Below, one piece after another: positions 8,055 to 16,514 of a stretch of 33,553 nt of DNA (position 1 is the stretch's first letter; the number at the start of each line of letters is the position of its first letter). Under the pieces are notes generated by a model. That model saw only the letters and a program-made list of their open reading frames with translations. It did no database searches and was not told the origin of the DNA. The DNA comes from an uncultured Clostridia bacterium. Lineage in GTDB: Bacteria > Bacillota > Clostridia > Christensenellales > UBA1242. Made by a program: the position numbers and the translations under genes. The stretch covers positions 1 through 33,553 of the forward strand of contig CAMLSW010000011.1 of assembly GCA_946484195.1 (NCBI GenBank), read 5' to 3'.

Positions 8055-8810
8055 TTATGCGTTGTCCGCGTTTTGTGCATCGTCAGCGCTGTCAATAAGC
8101 GACCTAAGCTCATTTACATCAACTTCGTTTACTATGACATCGTCGTCAATGTCATCGGCTTCTATCTTTTGTACATCCTCACCTTTTAGGTAATCAGGAA
8201 GCTCCTCATTAAACTCAAGGTCATCAACATTTCTAAACAGCGTGTCTTGTTTCTCTTCATCCTCTTCCTGTCTTATTGTCTTAATTCTCTCTAAAAGCTC
8301 CTCATAGTCAGGCAGGTCAGAAATATTTTTTATATCAAACCTTTTTAAAAAGTTCTCGGTTGTTCCAAACAAAAGTGGCTTTCCAACAGCATCCTTTCGC
8401 CCGACAACTTCTATCATATTTTGGTCTATAAGAATTTGCACGGCATAGTCGGAATTAACTCCCCTAATATCCTCTATATCAAGCTTTGTAATTGGCTGTT
8501 TGTATGCAATTATAGCAAGAGTTTCGAGCGCTGCTCTTGTCAAAGATTTCTCTCGTATTGGATTTAGCACATCTGATATGTAACTTGCATAATCTGGGTT
8601 TGTCGCAAGTTGCACCTTGTCCTTATATTCAATAAGATGGATACCTTTTTCGCCGTTAAGCTCCTTTTTAAGTTGTTCTAGAGCGTTATCAAGCTGTTTC
8701 TTGCTTATATCTAGCTTCTCTGCTATAAAGGACTTCTCTATTCCATCCCCTGCAACAAATAGGATAGAATAAATTATCTCTTTTAAATTCTTGTCATCTA
8801 ACATATTCAT
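8055..8810 (-). CDS. scpB: Segregation and condensation protein ScpB
   Basis: ScpB is the winged-helix (kite) subunit of the SMC-ScpAB condensin that organises and segregates the chromosome. Two winged-helix domains are recognisable (about 1-80 and 85-165), with the conserved block LTRAALETLAIIAYKQPITKLDIEDIRG split across 91-118. The C-terminal 70-80 residues are a long, very acidic tail of Asp/Glu-rich sequence, longer than in Bacillus. The ATG overlaps the scpA stop by 4 bases, so the pair is coupled. Confidence 0.95.
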   Translation of the reverse strand: MNMLDDKNLKEIIYSILFVAGDGIEKSFIAEKLDISKKQLDNALEQLKKELNGEKGIHLIEYKDKVQLATNPDYASYISDVLNPIREKSLTRAALETLAIIAYKQPITKLDIEDIRGVNSDYAVQILIDQNMIEVVGRKDAVGKPLLFGTTENFLKRFDIKNISDLPDYEELLERIKTIRQEEDEEKQDTLFRNVDDLEFNEELPDYLKGEDVQKIEADDIDDDVIVNEVDVNELRSLIDSADDAQNADNA

Positions 8811-9619
8811 ACTTGAACCTCATTTGAAATAATATTGATTTGCTCAAAAATCCCTGTTTGCTCCACCCTTACACTTTGCAGTTTTAATAGCTCCAAAAGA
8901 GCAAGAAAGACATTTATCATCTCACTCTTAGTCATATCGTTTGTAAAAAGGTCTTCAAACGGAAATCTGCGATGCTCTCTAGCATAACCTCTTATAGATA
9001 TAATCTTCTCGGCTACTGTAAACCTATCCTTGACAATCTTTTTAGGCTCTTCTTTCTCCTTGCCTCTAGCCTGCTGTTTTGCAAGCAGGTTTGCAAATGC
9101 GTCCAAGAGTTTGTCAAGAACCATATCTTTGATTATTATCTTGACTTTTTCGGTCTCTTTGCCAGGCGCTCTATATAATTTATTGATATCCTCAATCTCT
9201 CTAAGTCTTTGCCCTGTCTTTTTAAATAACTCGTACTCTTTTAATCGTTGAAGAAGTAGCGCCTCGCTATCTTCCACCTCCTCGCTTTCTTCACTTTCAA
9301 CTGGAAGCAAGTGTTTAGACTTTATTTCAATCAAAGTTGCTGCGACAGTTATAAACTCGCTCGCCCTATCCATATCGATGCTATCTAAATCCTGCATATA
9401 CTCAAGGTACTGCTCGGTTATGTCGGCAAGTTTTATGGTCATAATATCAAGTTTGGCGTCTTTAATAAGGTGCAAAAGCAGGTCTAGCGGACCTTCAAAG
9501 TTGTCTAGCTTAAACCTGTATTTATCGTCAACAAAAGATAGCTGTTCTGTTTGAACATCATTTTCGCTTTCTAATGTATTTACTTCGTTTTGACAATCTA
9601 TTTTATTTTCTTCTAACAC
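8807..9619 (-). CDS. scpA: Segregation and condensation protein ScpA
   Basis: ScpA is the kleisin that bridges SMC heads and binds ScpB. The signature is FKLDNFEGPLDLLLHLIKD near residues 36-54 (counted from the start chosen here), followed by the helical region with AEFITVAATLIEIKSK-type sequence and a C-terminal winged helix ending in FLALLELLKLQSVRVEQ. About 30 residues precede the usual ScpA start. GTG at 9619 is preferred because GGAG stands 5 bases upstream; an in-frame TTG at 9634 has none. It is transcribed with scpB from the promoter at 9649-9677. Confidence 0.94.
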   Translation of the reverse strand: MLEENKIDCQNEVNTLESENDVQTEQLSFVDDKYRFKLDNFEGPLDLLLHLIKDAKLDIMTIKLADITEQYLEYMQDLDSIDMDRASEFITVAATLIEIKSKHLLPVESEESEEVEDSEALLLQRLKEYELFKKTGQRLREIEDINKLYRAPGKETEKVKIIIKDMVLDKLLDAFANLLAKQQARGKEKEEPKKIVKDRFTVAEKIISIRGYAREHRRFPFEDLFTNDMTKSEMINVFLALLELLKLQSVRVEQTGIFEQINIISNEVQV

Positions 9620-9648
9620 CTTCACTCCAAGCAAATCATTACTAAATT

Positions 9649-9677
9649 ATTATATTATATATTTGTTTTAAAATCAA
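9649..9677 (-). promoter_or_regulatory. Sigma-A promoter of scpAB
   Basis: Minus-strand TTGATT (9677-9672), 17-base spacer, TATAAT (9654-9649). The -10 element is 30 bases before the GTG start. Confidence 0.75.
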
Positions 9678-9776
9678 GCGATTTTGCATATTAACCAAGC
9701 GATATAATAAAAATAAAGTCAACAAAATTATAAAATTCTTTTGTCTTTTCGACAAAATTTGCTATTATTTTCTTGT

Positions 9777-9914
9777 ATGACAAAACGAGCAATTTCACTT
9801 TTGACAAGTCTTATAATGCTTCTTGTAAGCATATTTTTATTGCTCTGTTATTTTGTATTTAAAACCGATAAAATCACTTTGCATTTAAACGCGAACAATT
9901 TGACTTTATTATGA
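9777..9914 (+). pseudogene. 45-codon ORF with signal anchor, apparently cut off by a repeat element
   Basis: ATG at 9777 opens an ORF with a basic N-terminus (MTKRAISLLT), a strong hydrophobic segment (about residues 5-28) and a polar continuation FKTDKITLHLNANNLTLL, then TGA at 9912-9914. The stop lies at the edge of a half-copy of the cloverleaf repeat (from about 9914). This looks like the N-terminus of a longer membrane-anchored or exported protein disrupted by the repeat. It could instead be a genuine short peptide. No ribosome binding site is obvious. Gap 9635-10151 otherwise holds the scpAB promoter, repeats and the dacF terminator. Confidence 0.4.
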
Positions 9915-9952
9915 AATTCGAATTTGTGTGCTATGTCCACCCATCACATAGT
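9914..9952 (+). repeat. 3' half of a cloverleaf repeat (partial copy)
   Basis: The sequence matches the second half of copy 1 (936-979): AAATTC directly joined to GAATTT (loop TAAC missing), then GTGTGC/GTCCAC, which differs from copy 1 GCGTGC/GCCCGC by a paired C-G to T-A change, then the right outer arm CATCACATAGT (9942-9952). The left arm, first hairpin and tail are absent. It abuts the left arm of copy 3 with only four bases between. Confidence 0.7.
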
Positions 9953-9956
9953 ATAA

Positions 9957-10081
9957 ACTATGTGATGTTAAAATTTAAACAAGTTAAATTTTAATTTTAC
10001 TAACGTAAAAACAAAATAAATTGTGTTCATCACATAGTATGAAAACCCTCAGCCTCACCCTTGCAAGAAAGTTCGGCTTCC
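9957..10081 (+). repeat. Cloverleaf-plus-tail repeat, copy 3
   Basis: Outer stem 9957-9967/10028-10038 is identical to copies 1 and 2. Inner arms are AAAATTTAA/TTAAATTTT (copy 2 has C-G where this has T-A), TTTTAC/GTAAAA (copy 2 has G-C where this has A-T) and AACAAAA/TTGTGTT with one mismatch. The tail 10051-10079 keeps AGCC/GGCT and resembles that of copy 1. It lies just before the dacF terminator. Confidence 0.85.
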
Positions 10082-10088
10082 GATATAT

Positions 10089-10135
10089 AAAAAAGGTGAC
10101 TTTGGAAAGCCTAAGCTTCAAAATCACCCTTTTTA
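10089..10135 (-). terminator. Terminator of the dacF-like gene
   Basis: On the minus strand GGTGA pairs with TCACC, then TTTTG/CAAAG and AAGC/GCTT around loop TTAG, followed by six T. Confidence 0.8.
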
Positions 10136-10151
10136 TTTAAATATTTATTAT

Positions 10152-11306
10152 TTACCAAGTTTCAACCACTTTATCAAAGCAATCTTTTAGTGATAAAGCG
10201 TCAATATTACTTTTTACAACAAGGTCTATCTCTTTTAAAACATTGCCATTATTTGAAACTATTACCTTGCCTATTACGTCATCTTGTTTTGTAGGCGCCT
10301 TGATGGCAACAGGATTTTCAAAGGTGACGTCATAAGTTGTCTTATCACCCTTCTTTACAACGACAGCATAGTTTTCCTTTGCGTAAATGTCAACATTATC
10401 TTGCTGACCTTTGCTAACTTTCAAATTCATAACTGGTTTACTTGCGTCAACTATATTTCTGCTTTCATAATTTGCAAAGCCGTAGTTAAAAAGTTTTGTA
10501 CATTCGTTAAATCTTGTTTGGCTGTTTTGAGCACCGATAATAACCGATATCAAGCGCATATTATTTCTTTTTGCCGATGCCGAAAGGCAACATCCAGCCT
10601 CATTAGTTGAACCAGTTTTACCACCATCACAGCCCTCATAATATCTTATAAGTCTATTGGTATTTACAAGCTCGGTCTTTCTACCTGATGGATGCACAAG
10701 CTCGTCCATCCATATGGTGCTATATTTGTGATAAAGTTCGTGTTCTGCAACCTCTTTAAGAACTATGGCGCAGTCTTGAGCACAAGAGTATTGCTCTGGC
10801 GCTGGCAACCCTGTGCAGTTGACATAGTTTGTATCAAGCATACCAAGTTCTTTTGCCTTATCATTCATTTTTACAACAAATGCCTTTTCACTACCACTTA
10901 TGTATTCTGCTAGTGCAACTGAAGCGTCATTTGCCGAAGCCATAACTACGCTTTTTAGCAAATCGCCTGCATTGTAATCGACATATGGGTCTATGAACAC
11001 CTGGCTACCACCCATACTAGAGGCGTTTTCGGTGGTGGTGATGAGTGTATCCTCATTAATTGAGCCATTATCAAACTGCTCAAGCGTCAAAAGTATTGTC
11101 ATCATCTTTACCATACTTGCGATAGGAAGATGTTCTTTTGGATTGTGGCTATACAGCATATTCCCTGACGCATAATCTACAAGGCAGGCACTTTTACAAG
11201 TCAAATCTACCTCATTACCACTTTCAGCTAAGGCGCTAATCGGCGACAAAACTAGCGACGATAGTGTCAAGCAAAGCATTATCATTATAATTAAAAATTT
11301 TTTCAT
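10152..11306 (-). CDS. D-alanyl-D-alanine carboxypeptidase (DacF/DacA type, S11)
   Basis: Low-molecular-weight penicillin-binding protein that removes the terminal D-Ala of peptidoglycan stem peptides outside the membrane. The 384 residues start with a signal peptide (basic MKK, hydrophobic 4-20, cleavage near ALA-ES at 27-28). All three active-site motifs are present: SMVK (S64-K67), SAN (S124-N126) and KTG (K230-G232). A C-terminal beta-sandwich domain follows from about 285. The usual C-terminal amphipathic anchor is weak: the protein ends LKDCFDKVVETW. ATG at 11306 follows AAGGAG. The next gene upstream is SpoIIM-like, as in many Clostridia where dacF serves sporulation. Confidence 0.93.
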   Translation of the reverse strand: MKKFLIIMIMLCLTLSSLVLSPISALAESGNEVDLTCKSACLVDYASGNMLYSHNPKEHLPIASMVKMMTILLTLEQFDNGSINEDTLITTTENASSMGGSQVFIDPYVDYNAGDLLKSVVMASANDASVALAEYISGSEKAFVVKMNDKAKELGMLDTNYVNCTGLPAPEQYSCAQDCAIVLKEVAEHELYHKYSTIWMDELVHPSGRKTELVNTNRLIRYYEGCDGGKTGSTNEAGCCLSASAKRNNMRLISVIIGAQNSQTRFNECTKLFNYGFANYESRNIVDASKPVMNLKVSKGQQDNVDIYAKENYAVVVKKGDKTTYDVTFENPVAIKAPTKQDDVIGKVIVSNNGNVLKEIDLVVKSNIDALSLKDCFDKVVETW

Positions 11307-11375
11307 AAAACTCTCCTTTTGAAAATAGTTTTATCAAAAAATTGTTTTTTATACTTAATTTGTCTATTTATAAAA

Positions 11376-11993
11376 TCAAATTACTAAAATAACTTTTGCG
11401 CTGAATAGTGCGAGTAGCAATGTTTCAAGCAGGCACAGCAAAAGAAGGACGCAAAGCGTTGTTAAAATTATCTTTGATTTTTGTTTTGGAGTGCTACATC
11501 CACCAAAAGAGCGATAATCACAAAACGTCTTTGACATCATAATAAAAAATGCCGAAAGCACGAGGAGCGTTAAAAGCTGGCAAGGAAAGGCGACTATTAC
11601 CGATACAACTATACCAGAAAAGCCATAAATTGTCACCATCAGGCAAATGTTGAGCCCCAATAAATATGCCCTATACCCTAAAAATATTATGCCAATCACA
11701 AAGGTATAATTGTTATAAGACGAGGCAAGTAAAATCAAAAAGACAACTATCATTGACAGCAATCTTGTAAAAAAGGTTGAGCTTATAACACCATTGTCTG
11801 ATATATCAACTACGCCAAAGTTGTTAGATATAGCGATGTTATTATGAGTTCTCGCACCAACTATGATGCCGGTGATTAGAGCTATAACAACTAGCGACGT
11901 AATAATGATAGACTTAATCTTGCATTGTTTAATTGTGTCAATTACAAAGCTTGTGGCGTTTGCAAAAAGTCGATTTTTGTGTTTATTTGTCAT
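11376..11993 (-). CDS. SpoIIM-like multi-pass membrane protein
   Basis: 205 residues with a basic cytoplasmic N-terminus (1-27) and about five or six hydrophobic segments (28-47, 76-92, 95-115, 118-150, 175-200). Size, topology and position next to a dacF-like gene fit stage II sporulation protein M, part of the SpoIIDMP complex that drives septal peptidoglycan remodelling during engulfment. I recognise no short diagnostic motif, so the call rests on shape and context. It could be another SpoIIM/DUF95 membrane protein. No good ribosome binding site precedes the ATG. It is 69 bases from the carboxypeptidase gene downstream. Confidence 0.5.
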   Translation of the reverse strand: MTNKHKNRLFANATSFVIDTIKQCKIKSIIITSLVVIALITGIIVGARTHNNIAISNNFGVVDISDNGVISSTFFTRLLSMIVVFLILLASSYNNYTFVIGIIFLGYRAYLLGLNICLMVTIYGFSGIVVSVIVAFPCQLLTLLVLSAFFIMMSKTFCDYRSFGGCSTPKQKSKIILTTLCVLLLLCLLETLLLALFSAKVILVI

Positions 11994-12017
11994 ATTTTAA
12001 TCTATGAAAGTGCCAAA

Positions 12018-12042
12018 GAAAAAAGAACAGAAATTCTGTCCT
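12018..12042 (-). terminator. Terminator after ynbB
   Basis: Minus-strand AGGACAGA pairs with TCTGTTCT (one G-T pair) and is followed by a T-rich run. It lies 114 bases past the ynbB stop and would end the miaB-mutSL-miaA-ynbB transcript. Confidence 0.65.
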
Positions 12043-12155
12043 TTATCTATAAAAATATTTATTATTTTAAATTTCATCAATCTTTAATAATTTAAAAAAA
12101 ATTATAATTAAATGACATATCGAAAAACCTAAAATATTACAATTAAATAAAACAA

Positions 12156-13376
12156 TTAATAAAGCTCTATAAGCTTTTCGGCAAACGCTTTTACGTGTTC
12201 GTAAGTGAGTCCGCCTTGGAAATAGGCAATGTACGGCGCTCTTATCGGGCTGTCACAAGAAAGTTCTATTGATGAGCCACCAACAAAGGTACCTGCTGCC
12301 ATTATTACTTGGTCGGTGTAGCCTGGCATATCCCAAGGCAGAGGCAAAACATAGCCATCAACTGGCGAAACTTTTTGAACGGTTTGGACAAATTTGATAA
12401 GCTCATCCGCAGTGTTAAATATAACTGATTTGACTATATCTTGAGGTTTTTCATCGTTTGATGGCACAACCTTGTAGCCCTTATCTTCCATAATTTGCCC
12501 TACGAGTGCTGTGCCTTTTAATGCTTGAGCTACTGTGTGAGGCGCCATAAACAGCCCTTGATAGAATAGTCTATAGCCCATCTCAAAGGAGCCAACCTCG
12601 AGTTTTAATGAAGGATTTGTATATCTTGTTGAGATTTTATCAATAGCCTTCTCACTGCCTACAATGTATCCGCCTGTTGGAGCAAGTCCGCCACCTGGAT
12701 TTTTGATTAAAGAGCCAACTACGACATCGGCGCCAACATTGGTAGGCTCAATATCATCGACAAACTCGCCGTAGCAATTATCTACAACTATAAAACTGCT
12801 CTTTGATATCCTCTTAATGTTATCAAAAATCTCTTTCATATCATAAGGCGACAGTGCCTTTCGCGAAGTGTATCCTCGAGAGCGTTGAAGATAGACCATC
12901 TGTGGCTTATATTTTTTTACCTGCTTATATATCTCCTGCTCATTAAAAGAGCTGTCAGAGTTTAACTCAATTTGCTTATATTTTACCCCCATATTTTCAA
13001 GCGAGCCATTATCCTTGCCAAAAAGGCTGTCGTGCAATGTGTCATACGGCGCGCCTGTTATTGAAAGCATTAAGTCGCCCGGTCTCAATAGACCATACAA
13101 AACAGTTGATATTGCGTGAGTGCCACAGGTAAGTATTGGTGAAACTATCGCTTTTTCTCCGCCAAAGACCTTTGCATAAACCTTTGCAAGTGTGTCTCGC
13201 CCTACATCATCATAGCCGTAACCTGTGGTGCCAGCAAAACACTGCGCAGAAACCTTTAGCTCTATAAAGGCGTCTAAAACCTTTTTTTGATTTTTGAATG
13301 CTATCTCGTCAATTCGTTTGAATTGCCCTTCAAGTTTCTTTTCTGCCTCATCTAAAACTTTTTTTACTTCAGCCAT
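12156..13376 (-). CDS. Methionine gamma-lyase family protein (YnbB-type, aluminium-resistance family)
   Basis: 406-residue PLP-dependent enzyme of fold type I. The family is annotated as methionine gamma-lyase-like or aluminium-resistance protein; its true substrate is not settled. The PLP lysine is probably K225 in GSLIKNPGGG, with upstream D199 in IVVDNCYGEF contacting the pyridine nitrogen. Family blocks QCFAGTTGYGYDD (45-57) and TCGTHAIS (83-90) are intact. A strong AAAGGAGG lies just before the ATG inside the end of miaA, and the two genes overlap by 13 bases. The miaA-ynbB order is widely conserved in Bacillota. Confidence 0.92.
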   Translation of the reverse strand: MAEVKKVLDEAEKKLEGQFKRIDEIAFKNQKKVLDAFIELKVSAQCFAGTTGYGYDDVGRDTLAKVYAKVFGGEKAIVSPILTCGTHAISTVLYGLLRPGDLMLSITGAPYDTLHDSLFGKDNGSLENMGVKYKQIELNSDSSFNEQEIYKQVKKYKPQMVYLQRSRGYTSRKALSPYDMKEIFDNIKRISKSSFIVVDNCYGEFVDDIEPTNVGADVVVGSLIKNPGGGLAPTGGYIVGSEKAIDKISTRYTNPSLKLEVGSFEMGYRLFYQGLFMAPHTVAQALKGTALVGQIMEDKGYKVVPSNDEKPQDIVKSVIFNTADELIKFVQTVQKVSPVDGYVLPLPWDMPGYTDQVIMAAGTFVGGSSIELSCDSPIRAPYIAYFQGGLTYEHVKAFAEKLIELY

Positions 13377-14272
13377 TTTTCTATATCCTCCTTTGCAACC
13401 ATCAATGCCTTTTCTTTGTTAGAATTGTCAATATAATCAACATCCTTTAAACCGCGTAAGAAAGTAAGCTGTCTCTTTGCGTAGTTTCGAGTGTTCTTTT
13501 TGATAAGCTCGCTCATCTCGGACAAATTTATCTCGCCTTTTATATACTTCAAAACCTCTTTATATCCTATTGCCTTCATAGGTTGCAAGTTTTCGCCGTA
13601 CCTGTTATAGATTGCCTTCACTTCATCTATAAGTCCACTTTCAAGCATCTGGTCAACTCTTTTGTTTATCTTTTTGTAAAGAAGTTCTCTGTCAAGTGAG
13701 GTTGCGATTATCTTGAAATCATATTCACAGACGTTGTTTTTAGTTTTGTTGCTACCAAATTTTGCAATCTCAAGCGCCCTAATGACTCTGACAGGATTGT
13801 GTCTATCTAAGCTTTTTGCAAGTTTTTCATCAAGCTTTAAAAGCTTGTTATAAACACTTTCTAAGCCATTTTTTTTAATCTCTTTCTCAAGCTCCTCTCT
13901 ATAGTCACTATGCTTTTCAGTGTCACCAAAATTGTAGCCTTCAATTAGAGACTTGACATAAAGTCCTGTTCCTCCAACAACAATAGGAAGTTTACCTTTC
14001 TTTGCGATTATATCTATCATCTTCTTTGTATATTCGACGTAGTCGTACACTGTAAACTCGGCGTTTGGCTCAATTAGGTCTATACCATAATGCACTATGC
14101 TCTGCATTTCGTCTTTTGTTACCTTTGCTGAGCCAATATTAAACTGCTTGAATATTTGCACTGAGTCGGCTGATATAATTTCTCCGTCAAAAAGTTTGGC
14201 AAGTTTAACTGCAAGGTCTGACTTACCCGAGCCTGTTGCACCTAAAATAAATAGTACCTTTTGTTTTTCCAT
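13364..14272 (-). CDS. miaA: tRNA dimethylallyltransferase MiaA
   Basis: MiaA transfers the dimethylallyl group from DMAPP to N6 of A37 in tRNAs reading codons that start with U; MiaB then methylthiolates it. P-loop GATGSGKS near the N-terminus, DSVQIF (the DSxQ block) and the GGTGLYVKSLIEG block are all present, and the C-terminal half has MKAIGYKEV and the TRNYAKRQLTF signature. ATG at 14272 has AAGGA 5 bases upstream and is preferred over an ATG at 14293 and a TTG at 14299. The 211-base gap after mutL contains no gene. Confidence 0.95.
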   Translation of the reverse strand: MEKQKVLFILGATGSGKSDLAVKLAKLFDGEIISADSVQIFKQFNIGSAKVTKDEMQSIVHYGIDLIEPNAEFTVYDYVEYTKKMIDIIAKKGKLPIVVGGTGLYVKSLIEGYNFGDTEKHSDYREELEKEIKKNGLESVYNKLLKLDEKLAKSLDRHNPVRVIRALEIAKFGSNKTKNNVCEYDFKIIATSLDRELLYKKINKRVDQMLESGLIDEVKAIYNRYGENLQPMKAIGYKEVLKYIKGEINLSEMSELIKKNTRNYAKRQLTFLRGLKDVDYIDNSNKEKALMVAKEDIEKWLK

Positions 14273-14483
14273 ATCATCCTTATGTGTTTTCATAATCAAT
14301 GTTAGTTTCTGTTTCCTCGCCGTTTAATATTATTTAATTACTAGGATTTTAAAGAGAATATACCTTCTATTCTAATAATTTCTTTATAGCAAAATTTCTA
14401 AGCAAATTTCTATTTAAACTATAGCGTTTTTAAAAGTCCTACTTCTAATTTTAACCGGTTTTGTAAATTATAATGCAAATTAT

Positions 14484-16514
14484 TTACACAATTCTCTTGA
14501 ACATCTTTTCAAATTCACGATTTGATATTACAAGAGTTATTGGTCTGCCGTGCGGACATAGCATAACACCTTTTCTAACCTGCTCAATAATATACGCGCA
14601 CTCGTCTTTTGAGATGCTGTCTCCAGCCTTGATTGCGTGTTTGCAAGCGGTTTGACAAAGTTTGTTATGAATGTAATCGCTAGGCTTTTTATCCCAATTT
14701 ATGCTATCTTTAACTAGCTCATCAACGAATTTGTCAAGTTCTATAAAAGATAGCACGAGCGGAACGCTTTTGATTTCATACCTATAATCATTCTTTTCAA
14801 TATCAAAGCCCATTTTTCGCAGTTCATCAAGTGCCAAATCAAGATTTTGCGACTCCTTTGCGCCAAGAGTAAAACTATATGGCACAAGTAAGCCTTGCTT
14901 ATTTATGTTATTTTCATTGATTTGCTTGACAAGTTTGTCATAAAGCAGTCGTTCGTGAGCTGCGTGCTGGTCTATAAAATAGACGCTATCCTGTAGCTCA
15001 ATCACAATATATGTTTTAAAAAGAGTGCCTAAAATCTTCATCTCATCTTTGACAGAGGCATTTAAAAATTTTTCTGACTGACTTTTAGCCATTATAGAAG
15101 AAGTAAATTTTTCGCCAGACTGGTCAAAGAAAAAGGTTGAGTCATCTTTTGACTCCACAATGTAGCGACCTTTAAGCGACATATTTGATAGGTCATCAAT
15201 CTCGTCACTACTTTTCTCATTTTTTTTGATTTCTATCTCAAACTCCTCAGGTGAAGCTAGTTTGCTGTTTGGGTCAATCAAATCAATTGAAAAACTTTTC
15301 CCACTATTTTTTATATATGTGTCCTTTGTAGCATTCTCAAAATTTGTCTTATTAAAAGCGTCGTTATTTTGGTAGTTAGCATTTTGCAAGCTGGTTTTGT
15401 TTTCTTCTTGACTTGCAAGAGAAATATCTTGACTAAACCTTGGCAGGCTTTCACTTACGTTATTATTTTGAGGTTGATTGCTATACAAACTGCTTTGAGT
15501 TTGCTCGTCATCAGCGATAAAGCTTGCTATTTGGTCAACTGAAAGTAGGGCATTTTCAACAGCCTTTCGAACGATAGAAAACATTTTATTAGGATTTTCA
15601 AATTTTACTTCTCTCTTAGAAGGATGCACATTGACATCAACGCTATCAGTTGGCACCGTTATAGAAAGCACGTAGACAGGAAAACGCCCCTTCATCAAAA
15701 ATGCCTCGTAAACCGATTGCACTGCCGACGAGATTAAAAAGTTTTCAACTGTTCGCCCATTGATAAAGAGTGTTTGATAGGTTCTATTACTCTTTGATAT
15801 TTTTGGTTTGGTAACGAATCCGCGGACTAAAATATTGTCGTTTTGATAGTTGACTTCCACTAAGTTATCATAGACCTCTCTTCCATATATCGTATATATT
15901 ATGTCTTGCATACTACAAGATGTAGTGTTGTAAACTTGTTTTCCGTCAACATAATAGGCAAAGGCAATATCACTATGAGAAAGCATAAACTTTTCTATTA
16001 AATGAGTTACTTCTGCCTCTTCGGTTTTAGGTTTACGTAAAAATTTCGCTCTGACAGGAGTGTTAAAAAAGAGGTTTGAGCAAGATATTGTCGTGCCTTT
16101 TTCTCTTGCAACTTCTACAACATCGTCGAATATTCCGCCACTGACCTTTATTGAGTAGCCAATCTTGCTGTCGGCAGTTTTTGAAGATAGTTTAACCTGG
16201 CAGACAGCAGAAATACTTGCAAGCGCCTCCCCTCTAAAACCAAGGCTCAAGATATTGTCAAGGTCTTCAACATCTTTAATTTTGCTTGTTGCGTGAGGTA
16301 AAAATGCAGTGACAATATCACCCTTTTCAATGCCACAGCCATCGTCTGAGACGGTGATATTTTTGATACCACCTTCGGTAATGTCAATCACAATATGTTT
16401 TGCGCCTGCGTCAATACTGTTTTCAACAAGTTCTTTGACAATAGAGGCTGGCTTTTCTACAACTTCGCCCGCCGAAATTCTATTGTATACCCTTGGCTCT
16501 AGTACATTAATCAT
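14484..16514 (-). CDS. mutL: DNA mismatch repair protein MutL
   Basis: MutL is a GHKL ATPase and latent nickase that links MutS mismatch recognition to excision. The 676 residues have the N-terminal ATPase motifs KELVENSIDAGA (27-38), DDGCGI (57-62) and GFRGEALASI (93-102), a variable linker (about 335-480) rich in Asn/Ser, and a C-terminal dimerisation/endonuclease domain. The nuclease signature reads DQHAAHE at 515-521 and then RLLYD, so the final Glu of DQHA(x)2E(x)4E is Asp526. The other metal-site blocks ACKHAIKAGD and CPHGRP are intact, so nuclease activity is still likely. It overlaps the mutS end by 8 bases. Confidence 0.97.
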   Translation of the reverse strand: MINVLEPRVYNRISAGEVVEKPASIVKELVENSIDAGAKHIVIDITEGGIKNITVSDDGCGIEKGDIVTAFLPHATSKIKDVEDLDNILSLGFRGEALASISAVCQVKLSSKTADSKIGYSIKVSGGIFDDVVEVAREKGTTISCSNLFFNTPVRAKFLRKPKTEEAEVTHLIEKFMLSHSDIAFAYYVDGKQVYNTTSCSMQDIIYTIYGREVYDNLVEVNYQNDNILVRGFVTKPKISKSNRTYQTLFINGRTVENFLISSAVQSVYEAFLMKGRFPVYVLSITVPTDSVDVNVHPSKREVKFENPNKMFSIVRKAVENALLSVDQIASFIADDEQTQSSLYSNQPQNNNVSESLPRFSQDISLASQEENKTSLQNANYQNNDAFNKTNFENATKDTYIKNSGKSFSIDLIDPNSKLASPEEFEIEIKKNEKSSDEIDDLSNMSLKGRYIVESKDDSTFFFDQSGEKFTSSIMAKSQSEKFLNASVKDEMKILGTLFKTYIVIELQDSVYFIDQHAAHERLLYDKLVKQINENNINKQGLLVPYSFTLGAKESQNLDLALDELRKMGFDIEKNDYRYEIKSVPLVLSFIELDKFVDELVKDSINWDKKPSDYIHNKLCQTACKHAIKAGDSISKDECAYIIEQVRKGVMLCPHGRPITLVISNREFEKMFKRIV

